DNA of 64,000 nucleotides from Clostridium fungisolvens (lineage in GTDB: Bacteria > Bacillota > Clostridia > Clostridiales > Clostridiaceae), in contig NZ_BLZR01000001.1 of assembly GCF_014193895.1 (NCBI RefSeq), forward strand, positions 4,278,001-4,342,000. The letters are read 5' to 3'. The notes under the pieces are model-generated. The model was not told where the DNA came from and did no database searches. It worked only from the letters and a program-made list of their open reading frames with translations. Position numbers and translations under genes: made by a program. Each line of letters begins with the position of its first letter. The first letter of the stretch is position 1. Positions 43,859 through 53,330 of the stretch are shown piece by piece.

Positions 43859-45241
43859 TTAGGCATTAACTTCCTGCAAACAATATTTTTTATATAAACT
43901 TGGAACTACCTCATAAAAAATTGTTTTAAAGTCTTCACAATATGGTGTATAGTGATTGCCATTTACTACATTAGCATGAGCTCCACAACCACCACCGCAG
44001 AACAATGCAAATTCACAATTGCTACACTTTTCAATAGCGCCGCAAGTTCTGTTCTGCCAATAATCACAACGTTCACCCAAATCAAATCTATTTTCTTCAG
44101 TATTTACCTTGCCTATTACTTCCTTTTGATCACCTAGAACATCCCAGCAGGAATATATGTCGCCATATGGATCAACAGTATACATTCCTGAGACTGCACC
44201 ACAGTAACCTGAACGCATCGGAGCATAACCTTTTCCTAGAAGCATTTGTTTAAATGATTCGCTTAAATGACTATACATAGTATTAAACTGGAATTTTTCT
44301 ACATCACCAAAGCTATTAGCAAGTTGATTCATAATCTCAATATCAGCAGTTACATCAGTTTCCTTCTCATAACATCTATGAGTGGCTTTAAAATAGTAAT
44401 TAAAATTAGGTCTTCCAAGCCACCCCTTTTCCTTATATAGTTCAAGTAGCTTCTCTATCGAATCAAAATTTTTCTTATTTACATTTGTTCTAAGTGAAAC
44501 CTTAACACCTTTATCTAACGCTAATGTAATGTTATCGCATATAGTATCATATGTTGGTTGCTTACCAACAAGGTATCTTCTTGAATTATGAGTAGATGCT
44601 AATCCATCTAGAGTTACTTGTATAGCCTCTATCTTAGATGGTCCTAACAAGTCCTCATAGGCATCCAAACTGTATCCATTAGTAACAGCAAAAACTTGTG
44701 CTCCTAATTCGTTACTTTTTCCAATAATATATTTCACTATTTCATAATTTGATCTTAGTAAAGGTTCTCCGCCAAATAATGATATTTTATCAACTCTCTT
44801 ATTTAGTCTTTTATACTCTTCTAATTGCTTAAATGTTGCATCAATTATAGAATTATCAAGTTTAGCGTTTAGCCAGTCCTTTCCCTTTTCTATCAACTTT
44901 TGTTCAAAACAATATTCGCATCTAAAGTTGCAATTGTACGTTGGAACAAAAGTCACATGTATAGAATTTTTAGTCTTAGACTGAATTGTGCTAGATATCC
45001 TTTTTAATATCTCTTTTTCTTGTAAATGATTTTTATCAGTTATATAACCTCTTTTTATTAAAGCTGCTTTAACATCATCTGATAGCATGTCCAATATAGT
45101 TTCATTGCTTTTTGCTTCCCTAAGCAACTCGTAAGTTCTTCTATCAACGACATCAAATGCTCCTGTGATTCCTTGTACCAAGATGAATTCTTGCTCCCTA
45201 TCAACTATCGGTACATAAATATTGTAGTTACTTACTCTCAT
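43859..45241 (-). CDS. Radical SAM/SPASM peptide maturase
   Basis: ATG 45241 follows AGGGGTGAAGTT; the frame extends upstream but without a site. The 460-aa protein begins with a region of about 85 residues resembling a PqqD-like leader-binding domain. It has the radical SAM cluster motif CNFRCEYC (Cys104, 108, 111), GGEPLL, and a SPASM-type C-terminus with many Cys (GYCGAV, YSCWD, CGAIEKCSNCEFALFCGGGCGAHA, YCEDF) for auxiliary 4Fe-4S clusters. SPASM enzymes install thioether, C-C or other links in RiPPs. The neighbouring Cys-rich precursors are the obvious substrates. The type of link is not predictable here. Confidence 0.95.
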   Translation of the reverse strand: MRVSNYNIYVPIVDREQEFILVQGITGAFDVVDRRTYELLREAKSNETILDMLSDDVKAALIKRGYITDKNHLQEKEILKRISSTIQSKTKNSIHVTFVPTYNCNFRCEYCFEQKLIEKGKDWLNAKLDNSIIDATFKQLEEYKRLNKRVDKISLFGGEPLLRSNYEIVKYIIGKSNELGAQVFAVTNGYSLDAYEDLLGPSKIEAIQVTLDGLASTHNSRRYLVGKQPTYDTICDNITLALDKGVKVSLRTNVNKKNFDSIEKLLELYKEKGWLGRPNFNYYFKATHRCYEKETDVTADIEIMNQLANSFGDVEKFQFNTMYSHLSESFKQMLLGKGYAPMRSGYCGAVSGMYTVDPYGDIYSCWDVLGDQKEVIGKVNTEENRFDLGERCDYWQNRTCGAIEKCSNCEFALFCGGGCGAHANVVNGNHYTPYCEDFKTIFYEVVPSLYKKYCLQEVNA

Positions 45242-45303
45242 AACTTCACCCCTATTAATATTTTTTATATTATAATTGCACCTGTATAAGTGCATATAAA
45301 ATT

Positions 45304-47076
45304 TTATATTGTTAAATCTTCATATATCCCTTGTCCTCTGAATCTGTCGTATCGCCTGTCTACAAGTGTTTCTACATCTATATCTATTAGCTCAATCAAT
45401 TTATTGTATAATTTAACTTTTACCATATTATAAAATTCTTCTTCGTATCTTGATTTATTACCATCAAACTCTGGCAAAACTTCATCTATTATATTCAATT
45501 TCAGAAGTTCTTTTGAAGTTAGCTTTAGATATTCACAACATTGTTCAATTCTCGGTTCTCCCTTAAAAAGTATTGAGTTGCATCCCTCTGGGGATATGAC
45601 TGAATATATAGAATTCTCTAACATGAATATCCAATCCGCAACTCCTATAGCTAAGGCTCCTCCACTACCTCCTTCACCTGACACAATAGAGATAATAGGA
45701 ACCTTAAGATCTGAAAAAGTTCTTATACTATTAGCTATAGCGTATGCCTGTCCCATTTTCTCTGCATGAAAGTCGCAGCTAGCTCCTGGAGTATCTATAA
45801 AACATATAACTGGTAATCTGAACTTTTCGGCTAGTTTTGTAATTCTAACCACTTTCCTATAACCTTCAGGTTTAGTCATCCCAAAGTTTCTGAGCATATT
45901 TTCTTCTAAAACTTTCCCCTTGGCATTAAGGATAACCGTAACCGCCATATTATTTAGTTTCCCTATTCCTGTTATAATGGCTTGATCATCAGCTGAAATC
46001 CTATCTCCTTTTAGCTCAATAAAACCATCTAAAACACTACTTATATACTGCTGAAAATTAGGTCTATCATTACTTCTTGCCAACTTAACCTTATCCCATG
46101 CACTTCTTTCACTATATTTGTAATAGGCACTGTTTATTGCTTTATTCACAGCTCTTATATCATAGTTATTTATGCCTGACCATTTCATGTTAGTTCCGCA
46201 ATATAAGTCAAAAATATTTGATAGTTTATCTCTCAAATCTTTTCTCTCACATATAAAGTCAATATGACCATTTTCTAAATGAAACTCTGAGATTTGAAAA
46301 TCTTGAACTTCATCTCTATTTAATGCATTTTTAACAACTCTTTTTCCAGCAAAACCTATTGTGGAGTTAGGTTCTGAGATAACTATATCTGCTATTGAAG
46401 CAAAGCTTGCAAGAACGCCACCAGTAGTTGGGTCAGTCAAAATACTTATGTATAACAACCCTTTTTTACTATGTCTTTCTATAGCTGAAACTACTTTTGC
46501 CATTTGATACAGTGAAATCATGCCTTCCTGCATTCTAGCTCCTCCCGATGCAGAAAATATGACTATAGGTTTATTCACTTTAGTAGCTTCCTCTATCATT
46601 CTTGTAAGTTTTTCACCAACTACTGACCCCATACTTCCCATAACAAATCTGTAGTCCATTATTCCAAAGTATACCTCTCTACCTTTTATATTACCTTTCC
46701 CAGTTGTTACAGCTTCCTTAATCTCCAGTGATTCTTTTAGTTTTTTTAACTTTTCATTGTAATTAGGGAAATCTAAGGGATTACAGCTTACTAAATTTTC
46801 ATCTAAATACACTATTGAGTCTTTATCAAATATTAAATTAACTCTTTCAGTAGAATTAAATCTAAAATGATATGCGCAATGTCTACATACTTTCATATCA
46901 TCTATGAGTTGCTTATTAGTCAGCATCCCATTGCAGCTTGGACATTTAACTATCAACTCTTTATCCTTAGTTTGCAATGTTGCCAAAACTTCTTTTTCTA
47001 CTTCAAAATCTATGTTTACGTTCTCTTTTTCAAAAAGCAACTTCCTTTTACCAATCCTACTAAGCCATTCTCCCAC
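45304..47076 (-). CDS. Fused acetyl-CoA carboxyltransferase (AccD-AccA), 590 aa
   Basis: GTG 47076 follows AGGAGGTGAGATTTA. The N-terminal half is the beta subunit with zinc ribbon Cys45, 48, 64, 67 (CPSC/CRHC) and GSMGSVVGEK. The C-terminal half is the alpha subunit (IDTPGASCDFHAEKMGQA, GEGGSGGALAIGVAD). Many bacteria have two separate proteins. It transfers CO2 from carboxybiotin to acetyl-CoA, giving malonyl-CoA. With accC and accB just upstream it forms a complete ACC in this cluster. It lies 62 bases before the radical SAM gene. Confidence 0.95.
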   Translation of the reverse strand: MGEWLSRIGKRKLLFEKENVNIDFEVEKEVLATLQTKDKELIVKCPSCNGMLTNKQLIDDMKVCRHCAYHFRFNSTERVNLIFDKDSIVYLDENLVSCNPLDFPNYNEKLKKLKESLEIKEAVTTGKGNIKGREVYFGIMDYRFVMGSMGSVVGEKLTRMIEEATKVNKPIVIFSASGGARMQEGMISLYQMAKVVSAIERHSKKGLLYISILTDPTTGGVLASFASIADIVISEPNSTIGFAGKRVVKNALNRDEVQDFQISEFHLENGHIDFICERKDLRDKLSNIFDLYCGTNMKWSGINNYDIRAVNKAINSAYYKYSERSAWDKVKLARSNDRPNFQQYISSVLDGFIELKGDRISADDQAIITGIGKLNNMAVTVILNAKGKVLEENMLRNFGMTKPEGYRKVVRITKLAEKFRLPVICFIDTPGASCDFHAEKMGQAYAIANSIRTFSDLKVPIISIVSGEGGSGGALAIGVADWIFMLENSIYSVISPEGCNSILFKGEPRIEQCCEYLKLTSKELLKLNIIDEVLPEFDGNKSRYEEEFYNMVKVKLYNKLIELIDIDVETLVDRRYDRFRGQGIYEDLTI

Positions 47077-47095
47077 TAAATCTCACCTCCTATGA

Positions 47096-48448
47096 TTAAA
47101 AACTTTCATATATTATTTCACTTAGAGTAGCTGTATTATATTCGTTCATAATAAACTTTCTGCTATTTAAGATCTTTAGTAAAAATTCTATATTAGTGTC
47201 TACACCTTCGATAATAAACTCACAAAGTGCTCTTTTCATCTTTCTTATTGCTTCATGTCTATCCCTGCCGTACACAATTAATTTTGCAATATTGGAATCA
47301 TATATAGGCTCTAGCTTCATTCCTACATATAGCGCTGTATCAACTCTAACTCCATTTCCTCCCGGTATATTTAAACTTGATACTACACCGGAACTAGCTG
47401 AAAAATTTTTCTCAGGCTGCTCTGCATTTATTCTACACTCAATAGAATGTCCTCTTACTTTTAAATCTTCTTCTCTATATTTTAATCTTTCACCATAGGC
47501 AATTCGTATTTGTTCTTTTACAATGTCAACATTAGTAACAAATTCAGTTACAGGATGCTCAACTTGAAGTCTTGTATTCATTTCCATAAAGTAGATATTC
47601 TTTTGCTCATCGATCAAAAATTCAACAGTTCCAGCACCACAATAACCACATTCAATAGCAATAGCCTTGGAAAAATCAAAAAGTTTTTCTCTCAATTCAT
47701 TCTCTAATATTGCAGCTGGAGATTCCTCAATGAGTTTTTGATTTCCTCTTTGAATACTGCACTCTCTTTCCCCAAGTATAATTACATTATTGTATTTATC
47801 CACCAATATCTGTACCTCAATATGACGTGGCTTCTCAATGTATTTCTCTATATAAACCTCTTGATTGCCAAAAGCCTTATAAGACTCTTCAACACATAAA
47901 GAAAAATTTCTTTCAAAATCTTCACTTCTACATACTTTCCTTATCCCTTTTCCTCCACCACCATTTGCAGCTTTAATAAGCAGTGGGTACCCTAAAGTCC
48001 CTGCCACAATTTTTGCATGTTCTTTATTTTTGATTATCCCTTCAATTCCTGGAATTATAGGAATTCCAATAATCTTTACTTTTTCCTTAGCTAACATCTT
48101 ATTTGTTCCCATAGTATTAATTACTTCTGGAGAAGGTCCTATGAAAACTATATTATTTTCCAAGCATTTTTCAGCAAACTCATAACTTTCGGATAAAAAG
48201 CCATAACCTGGATGAATAGCATCCACATTATTCTGTTTAGCAGCTTCAATTATTCTATTTACCTCCAAGTAGCTTTTACCAGCTTCTGCAGGTCCTATAC
48301 ATAAAGCTTTATCAGCTAACTTAACATGCATGGATTCTTTATCTTTTGAAGAATATATAGCAACAGTTTCAATTCCCATTTCCCAGCAAGCTCTTATTAT
48401 TCTTACCGCGACTTCTCCTCGGTTAGCAATTAAAACTCTATTAAACAT
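47096..48448 (-). CDS. accC: Biotin carboxylase subunit of acetyl-CoA carboxylase
   Basis: ATG 48448 (MFNRVLIANRGE) is preferred to GTG 48460; GGTGGAAA lies just upstream. It overlaps the accB end by eight bases. The 450-aa ATP-grasp protein has NGGGGKGIR, the EIM/EHPVTE block MEMNTRLQVEHPVTE, and RINAEQPEKNFSASSG. It carboxylates biotin on AccB using bicarbonate and ATP. Confidence 0.95.
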   Translation of the reverse strand: MFNRVLIANRGEVAVRIIRACWEMGIETVAIYSSKDKESMHVKLADKALCIGPAEAGKSYLEVNRIIEAAKQNNVDAIHPGYGFLSESYEFAEKCLENNIVFIGPSPEVINTMGTNKMLAKEKVKIIGIPIIPGIEGIIKNKEHAKIVAGTLGYPLLIKAANGGGGKGIRKVCRSEDFERNFSLCVEESYKAFGNQEVYIEKYIEKPRHIEVQILVDKYNNVIILGERECSIQRGNQKLIEESPAAILENELREKLFDFSKAIAIECGYCGAGTVEFLIDEQKNIYFMEMNTRLQVEHPVTEFVTNVDIVKEQIRIAYGERLKYREEDLKVRGHSIECRINAEQPEKNFSASSGVVSSLNIPGGNGVRVDTALYVGMKLEPIYDSNIAKLIVYGRDRHEAIRKMKRALCEFIIEGVDTNIEFLLKILNSRKFIMNEYNTATLSEIIYESF

Positions 48449-48893
48449 TATTTCCACCATTTTCTTTTATCTTAATTAGAGGTTGATCATATTCAACAAA
48501 TTGATTACTAGTAACTAGCATTTGTGTAATTATTCCTTCCTTATCAGAAGTTATTTCATTAATCATCTTCATTGCTTCTATGGTACAAAAAGCTTGTCCT
48601 TTTGTTATTAAATCCCCAACCTTGTATTTTTCTCCTGTATTGTTGTTAATTAATATAACAACTGTCCCTAATAAAGGAGCATTAATCATATAATCTCCAT
48701 CATTTACAGTTAATTCATTGAGTGAATCCATACTTTCAACACTATTTTTGTATGCATTATTTATACATTTGTCATTTTGATTTTGTTTATTCATCTCAAT
48801 ATTAATCTTAATTTCGTCACATTCTACTGATATTTTTAGTAAATCATGCTGTTTTGCAATTTTTATCACTTGTTCTATTAGTTCAAAATTCAT
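48441..48893 (-). CDS. accB: Biotin carboxyl carrier protein, first gene of the cluster
   Basis: The 150-aa protein has a flexible Asn/Ser-rich N-terminal linker and a C-terminal biotinyl domain with EAMKM and Lys109 as the modified residue. The start follows GAGGTTTTTAAA. It carries the carboxyl group between AccC and the fused AccDA. As the first gene it marks the likely start of the roughly 17-kb operon. Confidence 0.94.
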   Translation of the reverse strand: MNFELIEQVIKIAKQHDLLKISVECDEIKINIEMNKQNQNDKCINNAYKNSVESMDSLNELTVNDGDYMINAPLLGTVVILINNNTGEKYKVGDLITKGQAFCTIEAMKMINEITSDKEGIITQMLVTSNQFVEYDQPLIKIKENGGNNV

Positions 48894-48936
48894 TTTAAAA
48901 ACCTCACAAACAACTAAAATAACTTTAATTTATTTT

Positions 48937-48965
48937 ATTGTAACATATACATTAAATTCCAACAA
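48937..48965 (-). promoter_or_regulatory. Candidate promoter of the RiPP/polyketide cluster
   Basis: On the minus strand TTGTTG (48965-48960) and TACAAT (48942-48937) are 17 bp apart, about 45 bases upstream of accB. The -35 box is weak, suggesting an activator. The rest of 48966-49507 is very AT-rich, with only a short CGATT-TT-AATCG inverted repeat at 49130-49141; I see no other signal there. Confidence 0.4.
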
Positions 48966-49507
48966 TACGTTTTATCTATATTTTCCATTTATTTTTCCAA
49001 CCATTTTCTACAAATTATTTTTTATGTACTTTAATTATCTTTTAACATCAAGCCTTTTTCATTCACTATCCTCTATAAAACTACAGTTTTCAACGATTAC
49101 AGCAGCAATATAATTATATTTGAAATTGTCGATTTTAATCGTTTGAATATATTTTTTTAACCACATACTAAAAGCAGTAACATTTTTCTCTTTATCTAAT
49201 TACATAAGTATCCAGTAACTTTTTTTAACACTTTTAGTGAAATTCAAAATATTTTATAATATTATATTAATCAGAACAATATAAAATCTATAAATTCGCT
49301 TAAATGAAACACAAATACAAGTAAATATAAACATATTCTTTATAACAACTTATAGTTAATTTGTGATACTATAATGATTAAATATGATAAAATTTATTCT
49401 GAAATAAAAACATAATTACTTGTTAAAAAGCAATTCAATTATTTTTAATACATTTTTCTTTTTTTAATTAATAAAAATATTTTTTATATACAAAAAGGAG
49501 TAATAGT

Positions 49508-50059
49508 ATGAATAGATGTTCTTGGTGCGGAAACGATGAGTTATACATTAAATATCATGATGAAGAATGGGGCGTTCCTGTCCATGACGATAAAAAACAT
49601 TTTGAGTTTCTTCTTCTAGAATCAGCTCAGGCAGGTTTAAGCTGGATTACCATACTAAGAAAGAGAGAGAATTATAGAGCAGCTTATGATAATTTTGATG
49701 TTATCAAGGTATCTCAATATGATGATAAAAAGATAGATGAATTACTTAGTAATGCAGGGATAATAAGAAATAGAAGAAAGATTGAAGCCTCTATTAGCAA
49801 TGCAAAAGAGTTCTTAAATATTCAAAAAGAATTTGGTAGCTTTGATAATTACATCTGGAGTTTTATTGGCAATGAACAGATAGTAAATCACTGGGGTGAC
49901 TTATCACAACTTCCAGCAAATACAGATTTATCTGATAAAATCAGTAAGGATTTAAAGAAGAGAGGTTTTAAATTTCTAGGAACAACTATAGTATATTCTT
50001 ACCTTCAAGCAGTAGGATTAATAGATGATCATATAGATAGTTGTTTTAAGCGAGCATAA
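49508..50059 (+). CDS. tag: DNA-3-methyladenine glycosylase I
   Basis: The start follows AAAGGAGTAATAGT. The 183-aa TAG-family base-excision enzyme begins NRCSWCGNDELYIKYHDEEWGVP (zinc Cys) and has FEFLLLESAQAGLSW with the catalytic Glu, GIIRNRRKIEASISNA, and a conserved C-terminal His/Cys in DDHIDSCF. It removes alkylated adenine from DNA. It is monocistronic with a strong terminator. Confidence 0.96.
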   Translation: MNRCSWCGNDELYIKYHDEEWGVPVHDDKKHFEFLLLESAQAGLSWITILRKRENYRAAYDNFDVIKVSQYDDKKIDELLSNAGIIRNRRKIEASISNAKEFLNIQKEFGSFDNYIWSFIGNEQIVNHWGDLSQLPANTDLSDKISKDLKKRGFKFLGTTIVYSYLQAVGLIDDHIDSCFKRA

Positions 50060-50137
50060 CTAAAATGCTCATATAATATCTCCTACATAACCACTTAATT
50101 TCACCAATATTCTTAAAGATAACCTAAGCAAAAAATA

Positions 50138-50178
50138 AGTCTAGATGATTGTGTTGTTAGACTACAATCATCTAGACT
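50138..50178. terminator. Bidirectional terminator between tag and the flavoprotein gene
   Basis: A perfect 15-bp stem, AGTCTAGATGATTGT with its complement, encloses an 11-base loop between converging genes. Confidence 0.85.
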
Positions 50179-50227
50179 ATTTAACTTTTGTACATCTTTA
50201 ATTAAGATTGAATATAATAAATCTATC

Positions 50228-52000
50228 TTACTTTGCTTTACTTAATGCATTTTGAACTGCTTCAATGATTCCTCTACTACTAAAAGTTGCTCCTGAAACT
50301 GTATCTACACTAGTTGATTGTGCCGAAACAATTTCACTTGTCATAGTATTTTCAGCATAGCTATAGAATCTTGGAGTATCTTGAGAAGATACTGTTTCTA
50401 CTTTGGTAATCTTTCCACCAACAACAGTAACAGACATTTCTGTTGTACCTCCTCTAAATCCTGTACCTGTACCTGTATAGGTTCCATCCTTATACTTAGC
50501 AGATGCTGCACTAGATGAAGAACTTGAATTGGCTCCTGAGCTACTGCTTGAAGAACTACTTGAAGTTGCATTATTAGTTGATGTGCTACTTGAAGCCCCA
50601 TTACCTATAGTGTTGTTAGCTTGCCCGCTTTGGCTTGTTCCACCAGCATTATCACCTTTATGGTCAAATCCTGTATTTCCATTTGCATTGTTATTTTGCT
50701 CATTTGAATTTGTATTATTATCTGATGAAATAGATGTATTACCACTATTATCAGAAGAACTATTACTACTTGATGATTGGCTAGAATTATTTTCATCGCT
50801 AGTGCTTGTTGAAGTAGAACCATTACTCGCTTGATTTAAAGCGTCCTCAACTGCACTTATGATTCCATTACTTGTGAATGTAGCACCTGAAACTGTGTCA
50901 ACTTGAGTTGATTGCGCTGAAATTATTTCATTCATTACAGTACCTGATGCTCTGTCATAATATCTTGGAGTATCTTGTGATGATACAGTTTGGATATCAG
51001 TTATTTGACCATTTTGTATTGTAACCGAAACTGTAGTTGTACCACCTCTAAATCCAGCACCACTGCCAGTATATGTTCCATCTTTATAGTTAGATGTTTT
51101 TTTTGCAATACCTGAACTTACAGTAATACTACTTGCTGAAGATATTCCAGCCTTAGTTAAAACTGCACCTGTAAGATTAGTTAATCCATAAACACCAGCA
51201 AAGGTAGCAATTGCTACAGAACTAGCTAATGCAGGGTTTAAATCTTCTCCTGCTATATTCACAACAGTATTTTTTCTAGGACATATCTCTATACATTTTA
51301 AACATTCAATACATTCTCCACCTTTTATGCTTTCATTTTTATAAAGAGGGATTCCCATTGAACATACATTAGTACAAGCTCTGCATTTTCCACACTTATC
51401 CGTTGGCTTATTTATCTTTAAAATTCCTATCTTAGATATTATTGAAAATACTGCTCCTAAAGGACATAAATATCTACAGAAGAATCTTTCAACAAAAAAT
51501 GCACCTATTGTTATAAGCACTAGTAGTATAAGACCTATAAGTAAACCTGAAATAACATTTGAGAAATCAGTTATTTGAGCAAAAGCATCCCAAGGACTTG
51601 TACCTTCTAAAATATTACTTCCTAGCGTACAAGTAACTATTAAAAGCATAAGCAAAACACCATACTTTACATACTTTAATGCTGCATCTACCTTTTCATT
51701 CACTCTAAACTTAACTTTAAATACATTCTTTGCTATTAGATGTATCCAGTCATTATACGTTCCAAAAGCACAAAACCATCCACAAAAAACTCTTCCCATA
51801 AGTATAGTAAAAAGAATTACTATAACAAATTCACTTAAAGCTGGCAAAGCTTTAATAAAGTGAAAGTTACCACTGATTATCATCTTGTAAACAGTTTTAA
51901 GTTCAGTAAAGGTCAATGTATAAAGACCAGGTAATAATATAAAAAATACAAGTTGAACTATATGTCTGAATATCTGAATCTTTTTTATCTTCTTAGCCAT
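50228..52000 (-). CDS. NapH/4Fe-4S membrane protein with two FMN-binding domains, 590 aa
   Basis: The start follows TAGGAGGAGTAAAAAC. Residues 1-200 hold about five membrane helices with the CGWFCAFG and CRYLCPLGA motifs of NapH/RnfG-linked proteins. Two 4Fe-4S clusters follow (CGKCRACTNVC and CIECLKCIEICP). The outside part has two copies of an FMN-binding domain, each with YKDGTYTGxGxGFRGG and DTVSGATF followed by [ST]S, whose Thr is the site of covalent flavin attachment. They are joined by a Ser/Asn-rich low-complexity linker of about 120 residues. It should pass electrons from cytoplasmic carriers to flavins outside the membrane. Confidence 0.9.
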   Translation of the reverse strand: MAKKIKKIQIFRHIVQLVFFILLPGLYTLTFTELKTVYKMIISGNFHFIKALPALSEFVIVILFTILMGRVFCGWFCAFGTYNDWIHLIAKNVFKVKFRVNEKVDAALKYVKYGVLLMLLIVTCTLGSNILEGTSPWDAFAQITDFSNVISGLLIGLILLVLITIGAFFVERFFCRYLCPLGAVFSIISKIGILKINKPTDKCGKCRACTNVCSMGIPLYKNESIKGGECIECLKCIEICPRKNTVVNIAGEDLNPALASSVAIATFAGVYGLTNLTGAVLTKAGISSASSITVSSGIAKKTSNYKDGTYTGSGAGFRGGTTTVSVTIQNGQITDIQTVSSQDTPRYYDRASGTVMNEIISAQSTQVDTVSGATFTSNGIISAVEDALNQASNGSTSTSTSDENNSSQSSSSNSSSDNSGNTSISSDNNTNSNEQNNNANGNTGFDHKGDNAGGTSQSGQANNTIGNGASSSTSTNNATSSSSSSSSSGANSSSSSSAASAKYKDGTYTGTGTGFRGGTTEMSVTVVGGKITKVETVSSQDTPRFYSYAENTMTSEIVSAQSTSVDTVSGATFSSRGIIEAVQNALSKAK

Positions 52001-52085
52001 GTTTTTACTCCTCCTAAGCGACGACCTAACTTAATATTATTATTCTTTAATTAATTCATGAGACAACTTTAATTTCTGGGCAATA

Positions 52086-53132
52086 TTATACTGTCTCGAG
52101 TTTAAATTCTTCATTTGTTATTGTTAATAGTTGCTTAATTCCTTCAGTTGCATATATCTTTTTATCCTTAGTTATAAAAATACCATCAATTCCATCCACA
52201 GTTTCTAAAATTTTCAATGATTTTTCCACACCTAAAATGAATATTCCTGTTGATAAACCATCTCCATCTATTGAATTGTCAGATATAATTGTTGAACTAA
52301 CAATTTCACTTTCCGCAGGAAATCCTGTTCTTACATCTAAAATATGATGATATTTATTTCCTCCAATATCAAAATACTTCTCATAATCTCCAGAAGTTAC
52401 TACAGACTTGTCAGCTACATTTATTGTCATAACGTAGTTACCTCTTGATTTAAAAGGATCTTGTATACCTACTGTCCATGGACTTCCATTCTCTTTATTA
52501 CCGAGAGCATATATATTGCCTCCAAGATCTATAAGTCCGCTTTTCACTCTACATTTCTTAAATATATTTCTAACTTCATCAGCTGCATAGCCTTTTGCAA
52601 TACCGCCTAGATCTAGTTTCTGATCATATTTTCTAAGTTTTACCGAGTAGTTTATTTTATCTAGTATTATGTCTTTATAATTTATAAGCTGCATTTTTTC
52701 TGCAATCTTCTCTTTCTCAGGAATTTTGTTTTTCTTTCCATTAGAATTCCAAAGTTCTACTAATGGTCTTATAGTCGGGTCGAAGGCTCCTTCTAAAACT
52801 TCACTATACCTAACAGCTTTTTCTATTACATCATATGTGTCTCTGCTTACAATCTCATAAGAACTTCCTGCCTTAGCATTTATTCTTTTTATCTCACTTG
52901 ATTCTTTGAATGCTGACATTTTATCATCTATATCATTTACTCTTGTTATTGCCTCTGCTATTGCTTTTTCAGCACCTCTTCCTGTTGCTCTTAAATGTAT
53001 AATAGTACCTAAACCATAACTATTTCTTGTTACTGTACCGTTGCCATTATCACCAGTTATAAATATAACTATTATAATTACTGCAATTACTAATATAGCC
53101 AATATACCTAATACAGCCATAAACTCATTCAA
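52086..53132 (-). CDS. ApbE-family FAD:protein FMN transferase
   Basis: TTG 53132 (after AGGTGG at six bases) is a likely start; the frame extends to 53150. The 348-aa protein has one N-terminal membrane helix, so it acts outside. It shows LGTIIHLRATG, KMSAFKESSEIKRIN, GAFDPTIRPLVELWN, DLGGIAKGYAADEV, SGLIDLGGNIYALG and YHHILDVRTGFPAESE, all ApbE hallmarks. It attaches FMN to Thr in the next gene's FMN-binding domains. The gene order predicts this enzyme-substrate pair. Confidence 0.94.
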   Translation of the reverse strand: MNEFMAVLGILAILVIAVIIIVIFITGDNGNGTVTRNSYGLGTIIHLRATGRGAEKAIAEAITRVNDIDDKMSAFKESSEIKRINAKAGSSYEIVSRDTYDVIEKAVRYSEVLEGAFDPTIRPLVELWNSNGKKNKIPEKEKIAEKMQLINYKDIILDKINYSVKLRKYDQKLDLGGIAKGYAADEVRNIFKKCRVKSGLIDLGGNIYALGNKENGSPWTVGIQDPFKSRGNYVMTINVADKSVVTSGDYEKYFDIGGNKYHHILDVRTGFPAESEIVSSTIISDNSIDGDGLSTGIFILGVEKSLKILETVDGIDGIFITKDKKIYATEGIKQLLTITNEEFKLETV

Positions 53133-53276
53133 ATAGGACCACCTCATCAATATAATCTTTTACGCTTCTTCCAACTGATATTGTTATTATAAAAAACAAA
53201 ACTGAGTAAAACATTAATACAAACTGAGAATTAGCTGAGAATTTGGTAAACTAATTTAGAACATACGAAAACTAAA

Positions 53277-53330
53277 TAAAAAAGCTTTAGATTTAGTGAG
53301 CTCTTACCCTCTACTAAACCTAAAGCTTTT
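53277..53330 (-). terminator. Terminator of the histidine kinase gene
   Basis: AAAGCTTTAG.TTTAGT with its complement forms a 17-bp stem with one mismatch, followed on the minus strand by TTTTTTATTTAG. Its first arm includes the histidine kinase stop codon. Confidence 0.7.

Noticed and set aside
50318..50834. Reading frames on both strands in the Ser/Asn-rich linker of the FMN-binding protein
   Set aside because: They arise from the low-complexity linker; the long minus-strand frame has the real domains and start.
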